64,000 nucleotides of DNA, from positions 2,790,001-2,854,000 of the forward strand of contig NZ_QPEQ01000001.1 of NCBI RefSeq assembly GCF_009455625.1. The letters run 5' to 3'. Positions 17,435-27,021 of the stretch are shown here, piece by piece. The stretch's first letter is position 1, and each line of letters starts with the position of its first letter. A model generated the notes under the pieces. It did no database searches. It saw only the letters and a program-made list of their open reading frames with translations, and was not told where the DNA came from. This DNA comes from Paraburkholderia bonniea. Lineage in GTDB: Bacteria; Pseudomonadota; Gammaproteobacteria; Burkholderiales; Burkholderiaceae. A program made the translations under genes and the position numbers.

Positions 17435-18682
17435 TCAAAGCGTCACCGTCACACGGGCAAAGCGGCGCTTGCCGATCTGCACCACGTATTCGCCCGGAGT
17501 GACTTTCAGCGCCTTGTCGGTAATCACCGTGCCATCGATCTTCACGCCGTTCTGCTCGATACTGCGCAGCGCTTCGCTAGTCGATGCGGCCAGCCCCGCC
17601 TGTTTGAGCAACTGGCCAATTCCCAGCGGCGCGCCAGCCAGCGTCACCGCCGCGATATCGTCAGGCACCCCGCCTTTGGCGCGGTGATTGAAATCTTCCA
17701 GCGCCCGCTCCGCATCCGCTGCCGAATGAAACCGCGTGATGATTTCTTGCGCCAGCATCACCTTGAAGTCACGCGGATTGCGTCCGTTCTCGGCTTCCTC
17801 GCGGAACCCGGCGATTTGCTCAAGCGGGCGAAACGACAACAGCTCGAAGTAACGCCACATCAGCACATCCGAGATGCTCATCAGCTTGCCGAACATGTCA
17901 GAGGGTTTTTCGCTAATGCCGATGTAGTTATTCTTCGACTTCGACATTTTCTCGACACCATCCAGCCCTTCGAGCAGCGGCATCGTCAAGATGCATTGCT
18001 GCGCCTGGCCGTACTGCTTCTGCAGCTCGCGGCCCACCAGCAGGTTGAATTTCTGGTCGGTACCACCCAGCTCGAGATCGGCATTCAATGCGACCGAATC
18101 GTAGCCTTGCATCAGCGGGTAGAGAAACTCGTGAATCGAGATCGGCACGCCGCCCTGAAAGCGTTTAGTGAAATCTTCGCGCTCCAGAATACGCGCCACG
18201 GTATAGCGCGACGCGAGCTTGATCATGCCGTCGGCACCTAGCGGCAACGACCACTCACTGTTGTAGCGAATCTCTGTTTTGTCGCGCTCCAGCACCAGCG
18301 CGGCCTGATCGAAGTAGGTTTTTGCATTCGATTCGATTTGCTCACGCGTAAGCGGCGGGCGGGTGGCGTTACGGCCGGAAGGGTCCCCGATCAGCGAAGT
18401 GAAATCGCCAATCAGGAAAATCACCGTATGCCCCAAGTCTTGCAACTGGCGCATCTTGTTCAGCACCACGGTGTGGCCAATATGGATATCTGGCGCAGTC
18501 GGATCTAGACCCAGCTTGATGCGCAGTGGTGTGCCGGTGGCCTCGCTTTTGGCGAGTTTCTGGGCAAACTCGCTCTCTACCAGCAATTCGTCGGCACCGC
18601 GCCGGGTAACGGCAAGCGCGTGACGAACCTCATCGGTGAGCGGAAGGGTGGGACCAGATTGGGAGAGAGGCTCGTTGCTCAT
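17435..18682 (-). CDS. tyrS: Tyrosyl-tRNA synthetase
   Basis: This 415-residue class I synthetase charges tRNA-Tyr. The HIGH motif appears as [14 protein letters not shown] (near residue 60) and KMSKS as [14 protein letters not shown] (near residue 248). An S4-like RNA-binding domain ends the protein ([19 protein letters not shown] region). It is the longer bacterial TyrS type (TyrZ-like in some schemes). The start at 18682 begins MSNEPLSQ; twelve further codons upstream are open but not family-like. It heads the tyrS-dtd-phosphatase group and is divergent from anmK. Confidence 0.95.
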   Translation of the reverse strand: MSNEPLSQSGPTLPLTDEVRHALAVTRRGADELLVESEFAQKLAKSEATGTPLRIKLGLDPTAPDIHIGHTVVLNKMRQLQDLGHTVIFLIGDFTSLIGDPSGRNATRPPLTREQIESNAKTYFDQAALVLERDKTEIRYNSEWSLPLGADGMIKLASRYTVARILEREDFTKRFQGGVPISIHEFLYPLMQGYDSVALNADLELGGTDQKFNLLVGRELQKQYGQAQQCILTMPLLEGLDGVEKMSKSKNNYIGISEKPSDMFGKLMSISDVLMWRYFELLSFRPLEQIAGFREEAENGRNPRDFKVMLAQEIITRFHSAADAERALEDFNHRAKGGVPDDIAAVTLAGAPLGIGQLLKQAGLAASTSEALRSIEQNGVKIDGTVITDKALKVTPGEYVVQIGKRRFARVTVTL

Positions 18683-18861
18683 GCTGGGCGAGATAGAAAA
18701 AAGGAAAGATTGTCCCATAGATCAAGCACCTTACCCCGTTCCCTCTATGCACCGCACGCCCCTCAAAACGCTCAAACTTCACGGACCTGCCCCCTAAAAC
18801 CCTTACGCTCATACGTGGTTCGATTGATAATCGCGCATCAACCGCTGACAGGGGCATAACC

Positions 18862-19992
18862 GTGACGCGCAACACCGCAGGCAACGTGTATTTTGGTTTG
18901 ATGTCGGGCACCAGCATGGACGGCGTGGACGGCATCGCGGTCGCCCTCACGCCAGACAAGCCGCCAGTGGTGCTCGGCGAGGCTTTCGTGAATTTTTCCG
19001 ACGGGCTGCGCCAGGCGCTATTCGCGCTGCAGCAGCCGGGGGACAACGAAATCGAGCGTGAAGCGCTGGCAGCCAACGCGCTAGCCACCTGCTACATGGT
19101 TTGCTGCCACGAACTACTGCGCGGCAGCAGCTTATCTGCGGCTGAAGTGCGGGCAATCGGCGTTCATGGGCAGACCGTGCGGCATCGCCCGGAACAAGGC
19201 TATACGCGGCAGATCAATAACCCCGCGCTGCTAGCCGAAATGACCCAGATCGACGTGGTGGCCGACTTTCGCAGCCGCGATATCGCAGCCGGTGGCCAGG
19301 GTGCACCATTGGTGCCAGCATTTCACGCAACGATCTTCGGCACGCCCAGCGAAACCCGCGTGGTCTGCAATCTCGGCGGCATCAGCAACCTCACCATCCT
19401 GGGCGCGGCGGGCCATGTACGCGGCTTTGACTGCGGCCCAGCCAATGTCTTTCTCGACACCTGGGCGCAACGCCATCTTGGCAAACCCTTTGACGACAAC
19501 GGCCAGTTAGCCGCGAGCGGACAAGTTCACCGGCCACTGCTGCATACGCTGCTGGAAGAACCATTCTTTGAGCAGCAGCCGCCCAAGAGCACCGGCCGCG
19601 ACCTGTTCAGCACGGCCTGGCTGGACACCCGGCTGCAACAGCATGCCGGTGTCAGCCCGGAAGACGTGCAGGCCACACTAGTCGCACTCACAGCGATCAC
19701 GGTGGCACGCGAGATCGAACGGCATGCACCTGAAAGCAAGGCGGTTTATGTCTGTGGTGGTGGCGCACGCAACCCGGCGCTGATGCAGGCACTGCAAACC
19801 GCACTGGAACAAAGCGGAGCGAGCGGCATGCCGGTTTTGACCACTGCTGCGTTAGGTGTGCCGCCACAGCAAGTGGAACCGATGGCCTTCGCATGGCTGG
19901 CGATGCGCTGCCTGGCACGCGAATCAGGCAATCTTCCGGCCGTCACTGGTGCCGCAGGCGAACGCGTGCTGGGGGCGATATACCCGCGCTAG
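18862..19992 (+). CDS. anmK: Anhydro-N-acetylmuramic acid kinase
   Basis: This 376-residue kinase opens and phosphorylates 1,6-anhydroMurNAc during peptidoglycan recycling, forming MurNAc-6-phosphate. The N-terminal signature [20 protein letters not shown] is complete, as are [19 protein letters not shown] (near residue 140) and the glycine-rich [11 protein letters not shown] (near 295). The start is GTG at 18862, directly preceding the family N-terminus; no earlier start fits. A GATAAT at 18825-18830 is a plausible -10 box. It is divergent from tyrS with a 179-base shared control region. Confidence 0.94.
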   Translation: MTRNTAGNVYFGLMSGTSMDGVDGIAVALTPDKPPVVLGEAFVNFSDGLRQALFALQQPGDNEIEREALAANALATCYMVCCHELLRGSSLSAAEVRAIGVHGQTVRHRPEQGYTRQINNPALLAEMTQIDVVADFRSRDIAAGGQGAPLVPAFHATIFGTPSETRVVCNLGGISNLTILGAAGHVRGFDCGPANVFLDTWAQRHLGKPFDDNGQLAASGQVHRPLLHTLLEEPFFEQQPPKSTGRDLFSTAWLDTRLQQHAGVSPEDVQATLVALTAITVAREIERHAPESKAVYVCGGGARNPALMQALQTALEQSGASGMPVLTTAALGVPPQQVEPMAFAWLAMRCLARESGNLPAVTGAAGERVLGAIYPR

Positions 19993-20154
19993 CTGCACCC
20001 GGCATCCGGGAGTAGCACGGAAAATCATGAAGCGCGAATCGAGTCTGGCAAACCTGCGGCGTGAAACCGCAGGCTGTAAAACCCGCGGGCGGTAAAACCC
20101 TGTGAAACCGGTTGCGAAACCCCGGCTGTGAAACCCTATAAAGCCATTAAGCAA

Positions 20155-20193
20155 TAAAAAACGGGGCCCGCTCAATTTGAACTGTGCCCCGTT
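20155..20193 (-). terminator. Terminator of erpA
   Basis: Read on the reverse strand, AACGGGGC and GCCCCGTT flank an 18-base loop and are followed by a run of T (the A-run at 20155-20161). It lies about 50 bases after the erpA stop. The stretch 20052-20146 just beyond holds an imperfect repeat of GAAACC/TAAAACC units. Confidence 0.75.
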
Positions 20194-20240
20194 CTGCAAT
20201 ACCAACGGCCGTACTACACCGCTTGCTGCTTGTCCTGTAA

Positions 20241-20606
20241 CTACGCCGAAAACGATGAACCGCAGCTGCAGCTACTCGTCGCGTTCGGATTTTTAATCAC
20301 AAACTGTGCGCCATTCAGATCGTCTTTGTAGTCGATCTCGGCACCCACCAGATACTGATAACTCATCGAATCAATCAGCAACTGGACGCCGTTTTTGTCC
20401 ATCACGGTATCGTCTTCGTTCACTTCTTCATCGAAAGTGAAACCGTACTGGAAACCCGAGCAGCCACCGCCTTGCACAAATACGCGCAGCTTTAGCTCAG
20501 AATTGCCTTCTTCTTCGATCAATTGTTTAACTTTATCGGCAGCCGCGTCAGTAAACACGAAGGGACCAGGCATTTCAGCCACGGGGGAATTCACGACAGC
20601 GTTCAT
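20241..20606 (-). CDS. erpA: Iron-sulfur cluster insertion protein ErpA
   Basis: A 121-residue A-type carrier that delivers Fe-S clusters to apo-proteins. The three conserved cysteines are visible: one in [11 protein letters not shown] (near residue 49) and two in the C-terminal SSCSCGSSF. The start at 20606 ([12 protein letters not shown]) is the family-like one; an upstream open extension of 64 codons has no similarity to the family. TACAAT on the reverse strand at 20637-20642 is a possible -10 box. Neighbouring genes (ynfA, anmK) are functionally unrelated. Confidence 0.95.
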   Translation of the reverse strand: MNAVVNSPVAEMPGPFVFTDAAADKVKQLIEEEGNSELKLRVFVQGGGCSGFQYGFTFDEEVNEDDTVMDKNGVQLLIDSMSYQYLVGAEIDYKDDLNGAQFVIKNPNATSSCSCGSSFSA

Positions 20607-20836
20607 TCGAAATCTCCAAAAAAGCTTTTGTGCGCCATTGTAGGACTGATCCTGAGATCGTGCTGAAGTCAATGAAATCAATGACTTTTGAGTGCCAGAT
20701 GTCGCTTGTAAATAACACTTGTGTAAGCAGGCAGCGCCCGTAACGACTGCAACACAATGGGCTAGTTTGGCCGTCTTCACCCGGCTCGCCAGCATCAAAA
20801 ATCGAGATCCTGAATCAAGGATTTGGGAAAAACACC

Positions 20837-21175
20837 ATGCCAGAACTCAAAACCCTACTGCTGTTCATTTTGACTGCCATTGCCGAAATCGTCGGATGCT
20901 ATTTGCCCTATCTGTGGCTACGGCAAGATAAAACCATCTGGCTGCTGCTTCCCGCCGCCGTCAGTCTGGCGCTCTTCGCATGGCTGTTGACCTTGCATCC
21001 GGCTGCCGCTGGGCGGGTCTACGCAGCTTATGGCGGTGTTTATATCGTCGCGGCCCTTCTGTGGCTCTGGGGCGTTGACGGCATCAGGCCATCTAGCTGG
21101 GACCTTCTAGGCGCTGCCGTCGCTCTGAGCGGCATGGCCATCATCATGTTTGCGCCACGAACCGGAAATATCTGA
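20837..21175 (+). CDS. ynfA: YnfA-family small inner-membrane protein (UPF0060)
   Basis: This 112-residue protein has four predicted transmembrane helices and the conserved N-terminus [20 protein letters not shown] with the IAEIxG motif, and [12 protein letters not shown] in the middle. YnfA proteins resemble small multidrug resistance exporters and have been linked to dye and drug efflux, but function in this organism is unknown. Upstream in-frame codons back to 20719 do not belong to the family. It ends at a strong terminator shared with rpsI. Confidence 0.9.
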   Translation: MPELKTLLLFILTAIAEIVGCYLPYLWLRQDKTIWLLLPAAVSLALFAWLLTLHPAAAGRVYAAYGGVYIVAALLWLWGVDGIRPSSWDLLGAAVALSGMAIIMFAPRTGNI

Positions 21176-21204
21176 CTGCCTGTTCCCGGGCTCGTTCGCA
21201 CAAA

Positions 21205-21241
21205 CAAAAAAGCCGCCAGTAAAAACACTGACGGCTTTTTT
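21205..21241. terminator. Bidirectional terminator between ynfA and rpsI
   Basis: AAAAAAGCCGCCAGT and ACTGACGGCTTTTTT form a GC-rich stem (one mismatch) with A- and T-runs at both ends and an AAAAAC loop. It serves the convergent ynfA and rplM-rpsI transcripts. Confidence 0.9.
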
Positions 21242-21286
21242 GCGCAGTTTCGCGTTGAAACAAAAAGCGAAACGCTGCCGAAACGA

Positions 21287-21679
21287 TTAACGCTTCGAGA
21301 ACTGCTTCCGGCGACGTGCCTTGTGGAAACCCACTTTCTTACGTTCCACTTCACGTGCATCACGCGTCACGAAACCGGCGCTCGACAGAGCAGGCTTCAG
21401 CGTTGCGTCGTAGTCCATCAGCGCGCGAGTGATGCCGTGGCGAACCGCACCGGCTTGACCCGTTTCACCGCCACCTGTCACGTTCACCTTGATGTCAAAC
21501 GTAGCCGCGTGGTTCGTGAGTTCCAGGGGCTGACGCACGATCATCAGCGAAGTTTCGCGTGAGAAGTAGTCAGAGATAGGCTTGCCATTGACGATGATGT
21601 CGCCCTTGCCAGCCTTGATAAAAACACGGGCGACGGCGCTCTTGCGGCGGCCCGTGCCATAGTTCCAGTTACCGATCAT
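21287..21679 (-). CDS. rpsI: 30S ribosomal protein S9
   Basis: A 130-residue ribosomal protein of the small-subunit head whose basic C-terminal tail reaches the P-site tRNA. The N-terminus [15 protein letters not shown], the [15 protein letters not shown] motif (near residue 70) and the C-terminal [11 protein letters not shown] tail are all typical. It follows rplM with nine bases between, the usual L13-S9 operon order, and ends before the bidirectional terminator. Confidence 0.98.
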   Translation of the reverse strand: MIGNWNYGTGRRKSAVARVFIKAGKGDIIVNGKPISDYFSRETSLMIVRQPLELTNHAATFDIKVNVTGGGETGQAGAVRHGITRALMDYDATLKPALSSAGFVTRDAREVERKKVGFHKARRRKQFSKR

Positions 21680-21688
21680 GTGGGCTCC

Positions 21689-22123
21689 TTAGATCTCGAT
21701 CTCAAGCGCTTTCGGCTGTTGCGCCGAATGCGGATGCGTTGCTTCGGCGTAGACCTTCAGCTTCTTGATCATCGCGTAGCCCAGCGGGCCCTTCGGCAGC
21801 ATGCCCTTGACCGCTTTCTCGAGCGCACGGCCCGGGAAGCGTTCCTGCATCTTGCCAAATGTTGTTTCGTAAATGCCGCCCGGGTAACCCGAGTGACGGT
21901 AGTACTTCTTGTCTGTGGCCTTTTTACCTGTGACCTTCAGCTTGCCGGCGTTGATAACGATGATGAAATCACCGGTGTCGACGTGCGGGGTGAACTCAGG
22001 CTTGTGTTTGCCGCGAAGACGGCGTGCCACTTCGCTGGCGACACGGCCGAGAACCTTATCCGTCGCGTCAATCACGTACCATTCGCGCGTCACCTCATGG
22101 GCTTTTGCGGAAAACGTCTTCAT
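21689..22123 (-). CDS. rplM: 50S ribosomal protein L13
   Basis: A 144-residue early-assembly protein of the large subunit (family norm about 142). The N-terminus [19 protein letters not shown] and the [11 protein letters not shown] motif near residue 75 are diagnostic. It is the first gene of rplM-rpsI, driven by a good sigma-70 promoter about 120 bases upstream. Confidence 0.98.
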   Translation of the reverse strand: MKTFSAKAHEVTREWYVIDATDKVLGRVASEVARRLRGKHKPEFTPHVDTGDFIIVINAGKLKVTGKKATDKKYYRHSGYPGGIYETTFGKMQERFPGRALEKAVKGMLPKGPLGYAMIKKLKVYAEATHPHSAQQPKALEIEI

Positions 22124-22243
22124 GATCGATCCAATAAAATTGCTTTGCCCAGTGTTTTTCCTGCTTAGTTTTTAGCACTTCAAGGCGCTGTGCAGGCTCT
22201 TCCTGTTCCTTTCCCCACGGGCATATGCGGAGAAAAGCCTTGG

Positions 22244-22273
22244 ATTATAAAGGAAAATGCCGCCGATTGCCAA
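22244..22273 (-). promoter_or_regulatory. Sigma-70 promoter of rplM-rpsI
   Basis: On the reverse strand, TTGGCA (22268-22273) and a perfect TATAAT (22244-22249) are 18 bases apart. The leader to the rplM start would be about 115 bases, long enough for autogenous control by L13, though I see no specific structure to prove that. Confidence 0.75.
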
Positions 22274-22453
22274 AATTTACGTGATCGGCCGCCCACACCC
22301 CCTGACACTCCGCTTTCGCCCCCTCTCTTAACAGTTTGCCGCCAACTCCGGCAAACCAGCTTGTAACTCGGGCTCTTTTCTCCGCAATTTCAGGAAAATT
22401 CCTCAACCCATATCCGCTAAAATTCATCGCTCTCTTTTATTTCAGGACAGCAG

Positions 22454-23101
22454 ATGAAGTGGATCGGCATGGCTGACGATCATCCCGTCATCATGGACGC
22501 GCTTGAATCGACTCTCACGGAAACACGCGCTTTCGCTGTCGCGTTCAAGGTCCGGACAGGCGAGCAGCTCCTCGAAGCACTACGCACCCAGCACTGTGAT
22601 TTCGCTATCACCGATTACTCGATGACCCAAGGCGCACCCGGCGGCGATGGCCTCGCGCTCATCGAACGGGTGCTGCGGCAATTCCCCCACGTCAAATTAA
22701 TCGTGTTCACGATGTTGTCCAATCCCGCGCTGTGCGGCCAACTGGCGAAGCTGGGAGTGCATGGCATCGTCAGCAAAAACGACGAGCGCGGTGAAATTCT
22801 CGCGGCCTTGCGTGCCATCGAAGCCGGTCACGCCGCGCCTTACTGCTCTCCCAGTGTGCGCGGCTGGCTTGCGGCGCAACCGTCTGGCAATGCTGCGAAC
22901 AACCTCCAGCCCACACTCAGCCAACGCGAAGTAGACGTCGTGCGCCTGTTCGCCCAGGGCGAAACGCTCGACGAAATCGCCGGCAACCTGAAACGGGCCA
23001 AAAGCACCGTCGCCACCCACAAACAAAATGCGATGCAAAAACTCGGCATCACGAACAATGCCGATCTGATCTGCTACGCGTATGAGATCGGCATTGTGTA
23101 A
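22454..23101 (+). CDS. LuxR-type response regulator (BvgA/EvgA-like)
   Basis: This 215-residue protein has an N-terminal receiver (WIGMADDHPVIMDAL; phosphoacceptor Asp54 in AITDYSM; Lys in IVSKNDERGEI near residue 110) and a C-terminal LuxR/NarL helix-turn-helix (LSQREVDVVRLFAQGETLDE through STVATHKQNAMQKLG, residues about 150-200). A TAAAAT at 22418-22423 is a plausible -10 box and AGGA precedes the start. The gene overlaps the kinase gene by 20 bases, so the pair is coupled. The receiver and domain order match BvgA, EvgA and RcsB-type regulators; its target genes are unknown. Confidence 0.9.
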   Translation: MKWIGMADDHPVIMDALESTLTETRAFAVAFKVRTGEQLLEALRTQHCDFAITDYSMTQGAPGGDGLALIERVLRQFPHVKLIVFTMLSNPALCGQLAKLGVHGIVSKNDERGEILAALRAIEAGHAAPYCSPSVRGWLAAQPSGNAANNLQPTLSQREVDVVRLFAQGETLDEIAGNLKRAKSTVATHKQNAMQKLGITNNADLICYAYEIGIV

Positions 23102-26100
23102 CTGCTGGCGCTGGGCCTTCGCCTGCATTGTCTGGACCTGTCTGCTGCTGCCCCCCGGTGCCGCTCACGCCAGCGCCGACCCTACCCTCGCCACAGGCCT
23201 GTTACGCCCCGTCGGCCAGGGTGCCACCACTCGCTTCCCCGCCAACCTCTCGCCCGGCGACAACGCCTGGCTAAAACGCCATGGCGCCATCGTCGTTGGC
23301 ATGTGGGGTGACGACTACGCGCCGCTGCAATTTCGCTCCAGTAACGAAACCGTTGAGGGCATCACCGCCGAATATCTGCTGCTGCTCGGCAATGCGCTGC
23401 AAACACCCGTGCAGATTCGCTGGTTTGCCAGCCGCGCTGAGGCGTTCGCCGCGCTTCGCGCACAAGATGTCGATGCGCTCAGCCTGCTTGGGCCGCTCGC
23501 TGAATCCGAGCGCGACGCATCGGTCCGTGCAACCTATCTGCGAGCGCCACTTGCCGTGGTGCGCCGCGCGGGCCCCGCACTCCCAAGCAACGATGTACTA
23601 AAAGGCCATGGCGTGCAGCAAGGCGACCTGGCACTACAGTCAGGCAGCGCGCCGCTAAGCTCCCGGCGCTCGCTCTACAAGGCGCTCGAAGCGGTGTCAC
23701 TCGGGCATGCCGATTACTACCTGGGCGATTTAGTCTCCGCTGCCTATTACATCGAACAGGGCATGTTCCTGAACCTGCGGGTAGCCCGCACGGAGTCCAG
23801 CACCACACACTTTGCGCTGGTGTTCAGCGCCGGACGTCCGGCGCTCGCGCATGTTCTTGAGGCTGGCCTCGATGCCATTCCGCCGTGGATGCGGGTCAAC
23901 ATCCTGCGGCGCTGGGTCGCCAGCGCCGCGCAAGACATGGAGAACGGCAAGCTCTCCCTCACCCTCGCCGAACGCCGCTGGATTGACACGCATCCAGTCG
24001 TGCGCGTGAGTGTCGATGCGGCCAATGCCCCCTACACCTTTATCGATTCGGCAGGTGAATTCGTCGGGATGTATGCCGACTTGCTCAAGCTCATCAGCCG
24101 TCGCACCGGCCTGCGCTTCGAGATCGTCCCGCGCGACACCGTGGCCGCCATCGAAGCCGACCTGCGAGCCCACCGCACCAGCCTTGTCACCACGCTGATC
24201 CCCACAGTCGAACGCCGTCACTTTCTGTCATTCACCACCGCCATTGAACCGATGGCCTGGGCCATCGTCACGCGCCGCGCGGACCAGTCGGTCAGCGGGC
24301 TCGACAGCCTCAACGGCAAACAGCTAGCGCTCACCCGGGGGCATGGCATGACAGATCTGATCCGCACGCTTTACCCTGGCATCAAGGTCGTCTCGATGCG
24401 CACGGCCACCGATGCGCTAGATCTCGTCGCGCGCGGCCGTGCCGATGCCACGCTGCTCAGCATGGCCGGTGCCAGCTATGCGATCGAGCGATACTTCGAC
24501 GGCCGTCTGCACATTGCCGCCACCTCTCTCAATGGCCCGGATCTGGCCCGCTTTGGTGTATCCAGCCAGCAGCCTGAACTACTAGGCATCCTTAACAAAT
24601 CATTACTGTCGATAGCACCGTCCGAGCGCGCCGGGCTCGCGTCTAAATGGCTGGTGAATATCAACTACCCCACCGGCACGTGGGACAGCTTGCGGCGTTC
24701 GGTGTTTCGCTGGCTGCCATGGATCTTCGGCGCGCTGGCGCTGATCATCGGCTGGAACAGCTTGCTGCAGTACCAGATTCGCCGCCGCAAACAACTGGAA
24801 AGCGAATTACGCATCGCGCGCGATGTCGCCGAACGCGCCAACCGGGAGAAAACCGATTTTCTGGCCGTGATGAGCCACGAGATCCGCACCCCCATGAGCG
24901 CAGTAATCGGTCTGCTGGAAATGGCGCACCGGAGCGCCCGTGCAGGTGTTACAGATGCACAGCCGCTCGCGCTGGCGGAAGCCTCCGCGCGCGGCCTGCT
25001 CGATCTGGTGGGTGATCTGCTCGATCTGAGCAAAATCGAAGCGGGCGAGCTGACACTCACACCACGTGCGGTCAATCTGCGCGCACTGCTAGCCGATATC
25101 AGCGCGCTCTTCACTCACGCGGCTCAAGCCAAAGGCCTGCATCTGCGGCACAGCATCGCGGCAGAGGTGCCCGAATGGGTTTGGCTTGATCCAGTACGGA
25201 TGCGCCAGATCGTCGCCAATCTGCTTTCGAATGCGGTCAAGTTCACCGAAAAAGGCAGCATCACGCTAACGGCCCGCCTTGAGCACACGGCCACCACTGA
25301 AGCGGCGATGCTGCTCATCACGGTCAGCGACACGGGCCACGGCATTGCCGCCAGCGAACTTCCGCTGGTCTTCGAGCCGTTTCATCAGGCATCTTCGCCC
25401 GCTGCGCATATGGGCACCGGGTTAGGCCTCGTCATTGTCAAACGTCTGGTTTTCCTGATGAATGGGCTGATCGCACTTACCAGCGAGCCCGGTTGCGGCA
25501 CCGAGGCGAGCGTCACGCTGCCTTGCCTGGCAGTCAAAGGCGAGGAGCAACCCCAGGCGCAGCTCTGGTTCGCCCAAACCCCGCTGCGCATCCTCGCCGT
25601 GGACGATCATCCGATCAACCTGCGCATTTTGTCCGACCAGCTCAACTGGCTTGGCTATCACCCCATCGCAGCCGTCAATGCCAGCGAAGCACTCCAGCAG
25701 ATCGCGCTAGGCGTGGATCTGATCCTGACTGACTGCAATATGCCCGTCACTTCAGGCATCGAACTGACCCAGCAGATTCGCGCGGCTGAAGCCACTCACC
25801 GGCAGCGCCATTGCCCCGTGATCGGCCTCACCGCCAATGCCCTGCCCGAAGCCCGCGAAGCCTGTCTCGCCGCAGGCATGGACGACGTGCTCGTGAAGCC
25901 ACTCGATCTGGCACAAATCAGCCGCGTGCTGGCGCACTGGTTTCCGGGGCAAGTCACCAGGCATCAAGCGCAAAGCCTTGCGCTCACCTCGATGGCCATG
26001 CCCTCACCCTCAACCAGCGCCATGCCAGCAGGCCTAGCCGAAAGCCTGCGCGAAGACGGCCTCGCGTTGCGCCATGCCGTCAGCGCCGAAAAATGGCAAG

Positions 26101-26438
26101 TGGTGGCCGATCTGTCGCATCGCATTCGTGGTGTCGTGAGTTGCACACTGGCCGACCCCGATCTTGATCAGGCTTGCCTGGTTCTTGAAATGCAGGCGTC
26201 ACGCAGCTTGCCAGCACGTGCAGCCATCACCGCGCAACTGCACCGCGTAACGGCCTTGCTGGCGCTTTATGTAGCAAATGAGATAACAAATGAGGCCGCA
26301 AATGAAGTAGCACCTGAAGCGGCCCCAGCAGCCACACCCGCAACACCGCTTGCCAGCCCCCTTTCACCTCCCGCCTCACCCCATGCGCTTCAACTCTCGA
26401 ATATGTTCGATGGCGTAGCAGAAACGAAATCGTCATAG
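23082..26438 (+). CDS. Hybrid sensor histidine kinase with two periplasmic binding domains (BvgS/EvgS-like)
   Basis: This 1118-residue inner-membrane kinase begins with a signal-like segment (residues 1-32), followed by two solute-binding (SBP_bac_3/VFT) domains at about 60-265 and 300-520, and a transmembrane helix near 540-563. HisKA carries His599 in FLAVMSHEIRTPMSAV, the HATPase domain spans about 700-815 (NLLSNAVKFTEKG; GTGLGLVIVKRLV), a receiver carries Asp884 in LTDCNMP, and an Hpt-like domain carries His1013 in LSHRIRGVV. This is the BvgS/EvgS phosphorelay layout, but no PAS domain separates the membrane helix from HisKA. The C-terminal 50 residues are a low-complexity Ala/Pro/Asn tail. 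The sensed ligand is unknown; it should phosphorylate the preceding regulator. Confidence 0.9.
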   Translation: MRSALCNCWRWAFACIVWTCLLLPPGAAHASADPTLATGLLRPVGQGATTRFPANLSPGDNAWLKRHGAIVVGMWGDDYAPLQFRSSNETVEGITAEYLLLLGNALQTPVQIRWFASRAEAFAALRAQDVDALSLLGPLAESERDASVRATYLRAPLAVVRRAGPALPSNDVLKGHGVQQGDLALQSGSAPLSSRRSLYKALEAVSLGHADYYLGDLVSAAYYIEQGMFLNLRVARTESSTTHFALVFSAGRPALAHVLEAGLDAIPPWMRVNILRRWVASAAQDMENGKLSLTLAERRWIDTHPVVRVSVDAANAPYTFIDSAGEFVGMYADLLKLISRRTGLRFEIVPRDTVAAIEADLRAHRTSLVTTLIPTVERRHFLSFTTAIEPMAWAIVTRRADQSVSGLDSLNGKQLALTRGHGMTDLIRTLYPGIKVVSMRTATDALDLVARGRADATLLSMAGASYAIERYFDGRLHIAATSLNGPDLARFGVSSQQPELLGILNKSLLSIAPSERAGLASKWLVNINYPTGTWDSLRRSVFRWLPWIFGALALIIGWNSLLQYQIRRRKQLESELRIARDVAERANREKTDFLAVMSHEIRTPMSAVIGLLEMAHRSARAGVTDAQPLALAEASARGLLDLVGDLLDLSKIEAGELTLTPRAVNLRALLADISALFTHAAQAKGLHLRHSIAAEVPEWVWLDPVRMRQIVANLLSNAVKFTEKGSITLTARLEHTATTEAAMLLITVSDTGHGIAASELPLVFEPFHQASSPAAHMGTGLGLVIVKRLVFLMNGLIALTSEPGCGTEASVTLPCLAVKGEEQPQAQLWFAQTPLRILAVDDHPINLRILSDQLNWLGYHPIAAVNASEALQQIALGVDLILTDCNMPVTSGIELTQQIRAAEATHRQRHCPVIGLTANALPEAREACLAAGMDDVLVKPLDLAQISRVLAHWFPGQVTRHQAQSLALTSMAMPSPSTSAMPAGLAESLREDGLALRHAVSAEKWQVVADLSHRIRGVVSCTLADPDLDQACLVLEMQASRSLPARAAITAQLHRVTALLALYVANEITNEAANEVAPEAAPAATPATPLASPLSPPASPHALQLSNMFDGVAETKSS

Positions 26439-26494
26439 TGATGGCTGAGCGGGAAACAACACCGCTTGCAACCAACGTAGATAAAGGATTCATC

Positions 26495-26926
26495 ATGAAA
26501 AAGATCATCATCGCTGCTATCGCTCCTATCGTTATGCTCGGCGCATCAAGCGCATTCGCTAACACACAAGATTGCGCAACACGTGCTAACGCGATCCAGG
26601 CTCAAATCCAGGCTGCCCAGCAATACGGCAACACAAACCGCGTTGCTGCACTCCAAAACGCACTGGCACAAGTGAAGGCTAACTGCACGAACGCAGGCCA
26701 GTCAGATCGCGCCAACAACCGCGTGCAAGACAAGCAACGTAACGTGCGCAAAGCACAAGACGAAGTGCGTCAAGCTGAATCGAAACTGCGTGAAGCACAA
26801 GCTCGCGGCGACGCACGCCGGATCCAGCAAGCTCAGTCGAAACTGGCTGAAAAGCAAGACAAGCTGCGCGAAAAGATGGACGACCTGAGCAACGCGCAAG
26901 GTGATGCAGCTGCTCTGCGTGGCTAA
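26495..26926 (+). CDS. DUF1090-family periplasmic protein
   Basis: A 143-residue exported protein. Residues 1-22 form a signal peptide (MKKIIIAAIAPIVMLGASSA, cleavage after AFA), then QDCATRANAIQAQIQAAQQY and a second cysteine near 61 typical of DUF1090 (YqjC group), and a long charged coiled coil rich in Lys, Gln, Arg and Glu to the end. AAAGGA precedes the ATG at 26495. Codons are biased toward GCT, CGT and CAA, unlike its neighbours, suggesting high expression. Function is unknown. It sits between the two-component genes and the usher on the same strand and may be a target of the regulator. Confidence 0.82.
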   Translation: MKKIIIAAIAPIVMLGASSAFANTQDCATRANAIQAQIQAAQQYGNTNRVAALQNALAQVKANCTNAGQSDRANNRVQDKQRNVRKAQDEVRQAESKLREAQARGDARRIQQAQSKLAEKQDKLREKMDDLSNAQGDAAALRG

Positions 26927-26974
26927 GAAAACCCTGAGTGGTTTTTAGTTTGAGATTTTTGTGATGCAAGGGTG

Positions 26975-26990
26975 GGGGGCGAAAGCCCCC
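26975..26990 (+). other. GAAA-tetraloop hairpin after the DUF1090 gene
   Basis: GGGGGC-GAAA-GCCCCC is a perfect six-base-pair hairpin capped by a stable GNRA tetraloop, about 50 bases after the stop. It has no T-run (TGCCCCTATT follows), so it may be an mRNA-stabilising 3' element rather than a terminator, and it would lie within the leader of the usher gene if both are cotranscribed. Confidence 0.6.
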
Positions 26991-27021
26991 TGCCCCTATT
27001 TGTCGTGAGTGTAGAAGTCTG

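Noticed and set aside
17270..18241. Long open frame antisense to tyrS
   Set aside because: It mirrors the tyrS codons, has no family similarity or ribosome-binding site, and is typical of high-GC antisense frames.
26975..26990. GAAA-tetraloop hairpin as an intrinsic terminator
   Set aside because: No T-run follows the stem, so I list it as a structural element only.
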